64,000 nucleotides of DNA from Anaerolineales bacterium (GTDB lineage Bacteria > Chloroflexota > Anaerolineae > Anaerolineales > Villigracilaceae), in assembly GCA_030583885.1 (NCBI GenBank), contig CP129480.1, positions 3,412,714 to 3,476,713 of the forward strand, in the 5' to 3' direction. Below, piece by piece: positions 58,919-64,000 of the stretch. A program made the position numbers and the translations under genes. The notes under the pieces were generated by a model. That model ran no database searches and was not told the origin of the DNA. It worked only from the letters and a program-made list of their open reading frames with translations. Within the stretch, counting starts at the first letter, position 1. Every line of letters begins with the position of its first letter.

Positions 58919-60612
58919 AATCCTTCCCATCCCATCTATATTTCTTTTTACGCAACCGTCCGGCGCGGAGAAATGTCGCCAACCTGATCCGCTTCTTTGC
59001 CATCCTGGCTGGACTCGTCACGCTGTACAGCATCGTCTTCCATTACATCATGGCATTCGAAGGACGCGCATACAGTTGGATCACCGGCTTCTATTGGACG
59101 TTGACGGTCATGTCCACGCTGGGGTTTGGCGATATCACCTTCGAATCGGACCTGGGGCGGATTTTTTCCAGCATTGTCCTGCTGAGCGGCGTGGTCTTTT
59201 TGCTGATCCTGCTCCCGTTCACGTTCATCGAATTTTTCTACGTACCGTGGACCAAGGCGCAAGCCGAATCACGGGCGCCAGGCAAACTGCCGCCGGAAAC
59301 CCGCAACCACATCATCCTGACTGCGCTTGACCCCATCGCCCGCTCGCTCATCAAAAAACTGGAACAATATGAATATGACTATGTACTGTTAATGTCCGAC
59401 ATCAATGAAGCGCTGACCCTGAACGACCAGGGGTATCAGGTCATGGTCGGTGACCTCGACTCGCCGGCAACTTATGAAAGGGCGCGCGCGCAAAACGCCC
59501 AGATGGTCGTGACCACACGTAATGACATGATCAACACGAACGTTGCCTTTACTGTGAGGGAATTCACCCAGCAGGTGCCGGTCATCGCCACCGCCAACTC
59601 GCCCGCCTCGGTTGACATTCTCGAGCTGGCGGGCTGTAACCAGGTCCTGCAGATCGCCGACATGCTGGGGTTGGCGCTGGCGCGGCGGGTGCATGGACAC
59701 GACCGCCTGACCCATGTGATCGGCAACTTTGACAGATTGTTTATTGTTGAATCCACCGTAAAAAATACCGGCATCGATGGAAAGACCCTGCGCGAAAACC
59801 GCCTGCGTGAAAACCTTGGGATTACCGTGCTGGGCGTCTGGGAACGAGGCGAGTTCAAACTGGCCGGAGCCGATACGCGTATCACGCCGGGCATGGTGCT
59901 TGTCATGGCAGGCACCGGGGAAAGCATCCAGCAGTTCAACCAGACCTATTACCACGAAGACCGCACACCGCATGCGCCGGTCATCATCATCGGCGGTGGA
60001 CGCGTGGGCAGGGCTGCCGGGCGCGGGGTGGGAGAGCGCGGATTGGACTACCGCATTGTGGAGCAGCAGGCGGAACGCAACCGAAACCCGGAAAAATACA
60101 TCATTGGCAACGCCGCCGACCTGGAGGTCCTGCGCCAGGCGGGCATCCAGGATGCGCCATCGGTGATCGTCACCACCCATGACGACGACACCAACATCTA
60201 CCTGACCATCTATTGCCGCCGCCTGCGCCCGGACATCCAGATCATCAGCCGCGCCACACGCGAACGCAACGTACCCACCCTGCAGCGCGCCGGGGCGGAC
60301 TTCGTCATGTCCTATGCGTCACTGGGGTCGAACGCCATTCTGAACCTGCTGGATAAAAGAAGCGTCCTGATGGTGGCCGAAGGTCTGGATGTATTCCGCA
60401 TGAAAGTTCCCCCCTTGCTTGCCGGGCGCAGCCTCGCGGAAGCCCAGATCCGCGAACGGACGGGATGCACGGTTATCGCCATCCAGAACGGCGGGGATAT
60501 GAACTTCAAGCTCGATCCCCATGCGCCTTTGCAGTCCGGGCATGAGCTGATCATGATCGGCACGATTACCGCTGAAAAACAGTTTATTAAGATGTTCAAA
60601 AGAAAGTCATAA
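58915..60612 (+). CDS. Potassium channel with two RCK (TrkA-N) domains
   Basis: The 565-residue protein has an ion channel pore: helix about 22-45, pore loop and filter 'TVMSTLGFGDITFE' (about 60-73), helix about 80-105. Two RCK/TrkA-N NAD-binding repeats follow (about 125-255, 'HIILTALDPIARSLIKKLEQ'; 360-480, 'VIIIGGGRVGRAAGRGVGE') with TrkA-C parts after each. Ligand-gated K+ flux is expected. The filter reads TLGFGD rather than TVGYGD, still a K+ type. Confidence 0.9.
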   Translation: MKSFPSHLYFFLRNRPARRNVANLIRFFAILAGLVTLYSIVFHYIMAFEGRAYSWITGFYWTLTVMSTLGFGDITFESDLGRIFSSIVLLSGVVFLLILLPFTFIEFFYVPWTKAQAESRAPGKLPPETRNHIILTALDPIARSLIKKLEQYEYDYVLLMSDINEALTLNDQGYQVMVGDLDSPATYERARAQNAQMVVTTRNDMINTNVAFTVREFTQQVPVIATANSPASVDILELAGCNQVLQIADMLGLALARRVHGHDRLTHVIGNFDRLFIVESTVKNTGIDGKTLRENRLRENLGITVLGVWERGEFKLAGADTRITPGMVLVMAGTGESIQQFNQTYYHEDRTPHAPVIIIGGGRVGRAAGRGVGERGLDYRIVEQQAERNRNPEKYIIGNAADLEVLRQAGIQDAPSVIVTTHDDDTNIYLTIYCRRLRPDIQIISRATRERNVPTLQRAGADFVMSYASLGSNAILNLLDKRSVLMVAEGLDVFRMKVPPLLAGRSLAEAQIRERTGCTVIAIQNGGDMNFKLDPHAPLQSGHELIMIGTITAEKQFIKMFKRKS

Positions 60613-60633
60613 AAAGTATCAACCCTCCATCCC

Positions 60634-62970
60634 ATGAAAAACAAATCATCCATCACACTCTACCTCTTTGCCGCACTTTTCCTGGTCTCCGGGGCCGCAG
60701 GACTCATCTACCAGATCGCCTGGGAAAGACTGCTTGGACTGCACTTCGGTGTCACAATGGTCTCCATTACGCTGATCGTCGCCGCATACATGGCGGGGCT
60801 TGGCATCGGTTCGCTGATCGGCGGACGGGTCGCCCGCAACCTCAGGAATGCCTTATTGCTCTACGGCATCCTGGAGGTGGGAATTGCCGTTTTTGGCATC
60901 TTCAGCCCAGCGGTCATCGTGCAGATCGGGCAAGGCATGGCAGGCAGTCACTATGCGCTGGTCTTCCTGATCAGCTTCATCGTACTGCTCATTCCCACCA
61001 CAATGATGGGAATGACCCTGCCGCTGTTGACCCAATCCTTTGTCAAGCGCGTCGAAACATCCGGACAGGTGATCGGCATCCTGTACGGCATCAACACCCT
61101 GGGCGCTGCATTTGGAGCCGCGCTGTCAGGATTCCTGCTGGTCGGCATGTACGGATTGAACGGCTCTGTGTACATTGCCGCCTTCCTGAATGCCTTCGTC
61201 GGATTGTGCGCCTTCGCGCTGGTCCGTTGGGATCGGACACAAACGGTTGAAACCGAATCCAAACAGGATGTGGTCCCTGCGCCCATCGCATGGGGATACG
61301 GAAAGATCTTGTTATCGTCTTTTTTAGTGGGCTTTATCGGCCTGGGCTTCGAGATGTTATGGGTGCGCGTGCTGATGATCGTCAACAAAAGCACCGCCTA
61401 CGGCTTCCCTTCCATTCTATTCATTTATCTGCTTGGGCTGGCGCTTGGCGGCGCGGTATGGGGGCGCAGGGCGGACAAGTCGAAGGATCCCGTCCTGCTG
61501 TTTTGTAAAATCGAATTGAGCGGTGCAGTTCTCGCCGCCTTCACCTTCCTGGCATTCTGGTGGTCGCTCAAATACAACCCGCCCTGGATCCACCACTTTC
61601 TCGAAACGCAAAAACCCGGCCTGCCCTTTGTCCGAATTGACCACGAGTGGATTTTTTCCCGAAGAGCCCTCTTGGCAATGCTCTGGCAGTACTTCCTGCC
61701 CCTGCTCATTATTGTCCTTCCAACCAGTTTTGTGCTGGGAGGCGGCCTGCCCGTATTGGACAGGCTTTCCATCAACAACCCGTCCCTGTCAGGCCGGCGC
61801 GTGGGAGACATTCATCTCGCAAACATCATCGGCTCGGTGGTGGGGATCCTCGTCATCAGCTTTGTCCTGCTCCCAAGCGTCGGCACCGAATGGGCCTTGA
61901 AACTGCTCATCCTCTCCACGTTTTTATTCCCGCTCTTTTATTTTCTCGGCAAAACCATAAAAAGTCCGCGACGGAGCGAATATTCGTTGGCCGGCATCAG
62001 CCTGATCGCCCTCGTTGGAGTGCTTCTCCTGCCGCGCAGCGGGGAATTTTACACTCGCCTGTACTTCTCCGGCACCGGCCAGGAGACCGTGATCTCCGAA
62101 TCCGGGGACAGCGTGCTCGTCTTGACCTATGAACCTGGCAGCAGCCGGCAAACAGGTCTGTTCTGGATCGGCGGCGAGGTCAACAGCTTCTTCCCGCCGA
62201 AGGGGATTTATGAAGGCAGGGCGCTTGCCTGCGCAGGCACATCCAAACCTGAGCGCATCCTGATCATCGGTTTCGGCGGCGGATATTCCGCGCTGTTCTA
62301 CACCGCCCTTCCCGACGTAAAGGAGATCGTCATCGTGGAACTGCTGGGGGATATCGAGCCCTTCCTGTACGGCAATCTTGAATCCGCGCGCCGTACGCTG
62401 GATGACCCGCGCATCACCTATATCGTGGACGATGGACGCCGCTATTTGAATGCGTACCCGGACGAAAAATTCGACCTGATTTCGATAGACCCCCTGCGCG
62501 AACACACGGCGGGGCATAATAATTTGTATTCCGAGGAGGCGCTGCGCATCTACCAGAACCACCTGACATCGAACGGCATCCTGTGCGCGTGGATGCAGGA
62601 AAAGCATATCGTCCCTCACACCACGGCGACGGTCTTTCCATTTGTGGACCAGTTCCGATCCGAGTTCATGATCGCCGGCAACAACCCGATCGTCTATCAC
62701 GCCGGCTATATGGAACAGGCCGCGGAAAGCTACAAGGTGCTGACCGGGGAACTCTACGGTCCGGGCGGGGGGATCACCCTGTCCATTGATTCCACCCTGG
62801 ATACCTTCCTGCGCAGCCGCGAGCAAATCCTAGAGGATGAAAAGGGAATGCCCATCCTCAGGGACCTGCACCCGCGGCTGGAATATTATTTCCTTGTGAA
62901 GCCGGTCCCGCAAAATATACCAACAAACCCTGATCAGGTCGAAAATTTCAAGAACAGAATTCAGAGATAG
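60634..62970 (+). CDS. Fused membrane transporter-like / spermidine synthase-like protein
   Basis: The 778-residue protein has about twelve to fourteen hydrophobic helices (10-450) in an MFS-like array, starting 'LFAALFLVSGAAGLIYQIAWERLLG'. A cytosolic spermidine synthase-like domain lies C-terminal (about 480-760: 'ILIIGFGGGYSALFYTALPDVKEIVIVELLGDIEP', 'DPRITYIVDDGRRYLNAYPDEKFDLISIDPLREH'). The Asp of aminopropyltransferases is kept in 'SIDPL'. Such fusions are common but their product is unsettled; polyamine-like chemistry on a membrane-linked substrate is inference. A canonical speE is at 40 kb. Confidence 0.85.
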   Translation: MKNKSSITLYLFAALFLVSGAAGLIYQIAWERLLGLHFGVTMVSITLIVAAYMAGLGIGSLIGGRVARNLRNALLLYGILEVGIAVFGIFSPAVIVQIGQGMAGSHYALVFLISFIVLLIPTTMMGMTLPLLTQSFVKRVETSGQVIGILYGINTLGAAFGAALSGFLLVGMYGLNGSVYIAAFLNAFVGLCAFALVRWDRTQTVETESKQDVVPAPIAWGYGKILLSSFLVGFIGLGFEMLWVRVLMIVNKSTAYGFPSILFIYLLGLALGGAVWGRRADKSKDPVLLFCKIELSGAVLAAFTFLAFWWSLKYNPPWIHHFLETQKPGLPFVRIDHEWIFSRRALLAMLWQYFLPLLIIVLPTSFVLGGGLPVLDRLSINNPSLSGRRVGDIHLANIIGSVVGILVISFVLLPSVGTEWALKLLILSTFLFPLFYFLGKTIKSPRRSEYSLAGISLIALVGVLLLPRSGEFYTRLYFSGTGQETVISESGDSVLVLTYEPGSSRQTGLFWIGGEVNSFFPPKGIYEGRALACAGTSKPERILIIGFGGGYSALFYTALPDVKEIVIVELLGDIEPFLYGNLESARRTLDDPRITYIVDDGRRYLNAYPDEKFDLISIDPLREHTAGHNNLYSEEALRIYQNHLTSNGILCAWMQEKHIVPHTTATVFPFVDQFRSEFMIAGNNPIVYHAGYMEQAAESYKVLTGELYGPGGGITLSIDSTLDTFLRSREQILEDEKGMPILRDLHPRLEYYFLVKPVPQNIPTNPDQVENFKNRIQR

Positions 62971-63047
62971 TGTCTTTGAGCAACAACATTCACAGCTCGT
63001 GGTTTTATTCCCGATGAATCTTGTCCACTTTGGATTACAATCACAAC

Positions 63048-63749
63048 ATGGATCAAGAGACACAAAAAATCATCCGCGAATCGGTTCTGTTTCAGGATGT
63101 CAGCCCACAGGGGTTTGAACAAGTATTGGAAAACGGAATCCTGCGCTCGGTGGAGGGAGGCGGGTTCTTCTTCATGCAGGGCGACCCAGCCGCCCATGCC
63201 TATGTGTTGGTGAGCGGACGCGTCAAGATGGTCCAGATCGCTCCCAACGGACAGCAGATCATATTGCGCATCATGCCCCCTGGTCAGACGTTCGGGGGAA
63301 TCGCGATCCTGAAACCGCATGCGGGCTACCCAGCCACATCCCATGCAGAGGAGGACAGCACCGCAATGGCATGGGACACGGCACATTTGCGCGAACTGGC
63401 AAAGACCGAACCATCTATCGCCATGAATGCGATGCAATTGATGCACGGATATATCACCGAATTACAGGAACGCCAGCAGGCCCTGGTGACCGGGCGGGTG
63501 GAGCAACGTATCGCACGCATCCTGCTTAAGCTGGCAGCCGACTCTGGAAAAAAGGTCGAGGAGGGAGTCTTGATCGACATGCCGCTCACGCGGCAGGATG
63601 TGGCAGAGATGAGCGGGACGACGCTGTTCACGGTCAGCCGCACGATGAGCGAGTGGGAACGCAATGGCTTGCTCAAAATTGGTCGGGAGCAGGTCATCAT
63701 CCGTGAACCGCATGGGCTGGTGAAAATCGCGGACGATCTGGCGAAATAG
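63048..63749 (+). CDS. Crp/Fnr family transcriptional regulator
   Basis: The 233-residue protein has a cyclic-nucleotide-binding-type beta roll (about 10-130; 'FFMQGDPAAHAYVLVSGRVKMVQIAPNGQQIILRIMPPGQTFGGIAI') and a C-terminal Crp helix-turn-helix (about 150-220; 'LTRQDVAEMSGTTLFTVSRTMSEWERNGLL'). No N-terminal cysteine cluster exists, so this is not an Fe-S Fnr; it may respond to a nucleotide, NO or redox through heme. The ATG at 63048 or one at 63021 may be used. The downstream secreted-protein gene and two palindromes are candidate targets. Confidence 0.9.
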   Translation: MDQETQKIIRESVLFQDVSPQGFEQVLENGILRSVEGGGFFFMQGDPAAHAYVLVSGRVKMVQIAPNGQQIILRIMPPGQTFGGIAILKPHAGYPATSHAEEDSTAMAWDTAHLRELAKTEPSIAMNAMQLMHGYITELQERQQALVTGRVEQRIARILLKLAADSGKKVEEGVLIDMPLTRQDVAEMSGTTLFTVSRTMSEWERNGLLKIGREQVIIREPHGLVKIADDLAK

Positions 63750-63819
63750 CAGGAGATTCCTCGTTCCCTGCAGTCACTCACATCGTCCCGATGTTCTTCG
63801 GGAGTATGACAATTATCTG

Positions 63820-63843
63820 AACGGCGGGAAATATCCCGCCGTT
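63820..63843 (+). terminator. Terminator of the Crp-family gene
   Basis: AACGGCGGG / CCCGCCGTT stem with a 6-nt loop, followed by TTCTATTT. Confidence 0.8.
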
Positions 63844-63848
63844 TTCTA

Positions 63849-63917
63849 TTTGCGCCAGCGCAAAGACAGCCGCGGGCATACCGTGTACTATTGGGATAAA
63901 TCAGCGGCGCTTTATCC
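63849..63917 (+). promoter_or_regulatory. Two palindromes upstream of the last gene (candidate operators)
   Basis: TTTGCGC-CA-GCGCAAA (63849-63864) is a perfect 16-bp palindrome; GGATAAA (63894-63900) and TTTATCC (63911-63917) form a 7-bp inverted repeat with a 10-nt spacer, near the likely promoter. Neither matches the classic Crp/Fnr half site TGTGA/TTGAT. Confidence 0.45.
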
Positions 63918-63956
63918 GAATTTAGCCGTATTTATAAAAAACCAAGGAGAATATCC

Positions 63957-64000
63957 ATGAAAGCCTTAAAATCACTTTCCATTGCAGTCCTGATCCTCGC
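63957..64000 (+). CDS. Start of a secreted or membrane protein (cut by window edge)
   Basis: ATG 63957 follows AAGGAG by 8 nt and gives MKALKSLSIAVLIL..., the beginning of a signal peptide or membrane helix. Only 14 codons are visible, so the product cannot be named. Confidence 0.6.
   Translation, partial: MKALKSLSIAVLIL

Noticed and set aside
11100..64000. Search for CRISPR arrays and tRNA/rRNA genes across the window.
   Set aside because: No regularly spaced direct repeats, and no cloverleaf or rRNA core sequences were recognised. The regular repeats in 37-39 kb are protein-coding Ig-like and PD40 units.

Overview
The window reads as a bacterial chromosome segment, most likely from the Chloroflexota and probably class Anaerolineae (an inference from gene content; there is no rRNA here). 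The supporting traits are lipoproteins with an 'ACN(L/M)PG' lipobox followed by a Pro/Thr linker, large secreted proteins built from PD40 propellers, beta-helices and Ig-like repeats, membrane GAF proteins without a kinase, HEAT-repeat proteins, fused membrane/spermidine-synthase proteins, and many dispersed palindromic repeats. Gene density is high and most genes sit in short operons with clear Shine-Dalgarno sites.

Layout. 1-5.7 kb (minus): FtsK N-terminus, an S1-domain protein, a membrane GAF sensor, an acetyltransferase, a membrane protein and purine nucleoside phosphorylase. 6.2-11.9 kb: a diguanylate cyclase facing an operon of acetyltransferase-alr-lspA-rluD-ltaE. 12.1-13.0 kb: a complete IS5-type insertion sequence using -1 frameshifting. 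13.4-17.7 kb: DUF1761 protein, cystathionine beta-synthase, a broken zinc-ribbon gene, then an AT-richer patch with a TIR-membrane-FGE-like protein and a FitA/VapC-type toxin-antitoxin pair. 17.8-22.4 kb (minus): a sulfur-carrier cysteine locus (CysO-like protein, CysM-like synthase with a candidate Cys-codon leader attenuator, JAMM protease, DUF4395 protein, thioredoxin, second CysO-like protein, MoeZ-like activating enzyme), peppered with repeats. 22.5-28.7 kb: EF-G paralogue, a thioredoxin-like gene with in-frame TGA in a UxxC motif (candidate selenoprotein), a methyltransferase, an alkaline-phosphatase-superfamily enzyme, a HEAT protein and a lipoprotein. 28.8-33.7 kb: two tandem tiny membrane proteins (one frameshifted at a G9 tract), pdhA-pdhB-pdhC and a metallo-hydrolase. 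33.7-39.9 kb: two giant secreted proteins sharing Ig-like and C-terminal modules. 40-48 kb: speE/speD with a structured leader, hemW, a tandem duplication of a lipoprotein gene together with the hemW 3' end, and pyruvate phosphate dikinase. 48.4-54.8 kb: response regulator, hydrolase, tRNA nucleotidyltransferase, hpt, tdk, and an rplU-rpmA-rpmE operon whose L31 carries an alpha-CTD-like extension. 54.9-64 kb (plus): dienelactone hydrolase, a diverged helicase-like protein, a glycosyltransferase, a K+ channel, a membrane spermidine-synthase-like protein, a Crp-family regulator and the start of a secreted protein.

The most interesting points are the candidate selenoprotein thioredoxin at 24.8-25.3 kb; the CysO/CysM/Mec-like locus, in which one carrier protein is extended 45 residues past its essential Gly-Gly by a palindromic repeat; and the same repeat family inserted in frame inside alanine racemase, which resembles the protein-coding palindromic elements known from Rickettsia.
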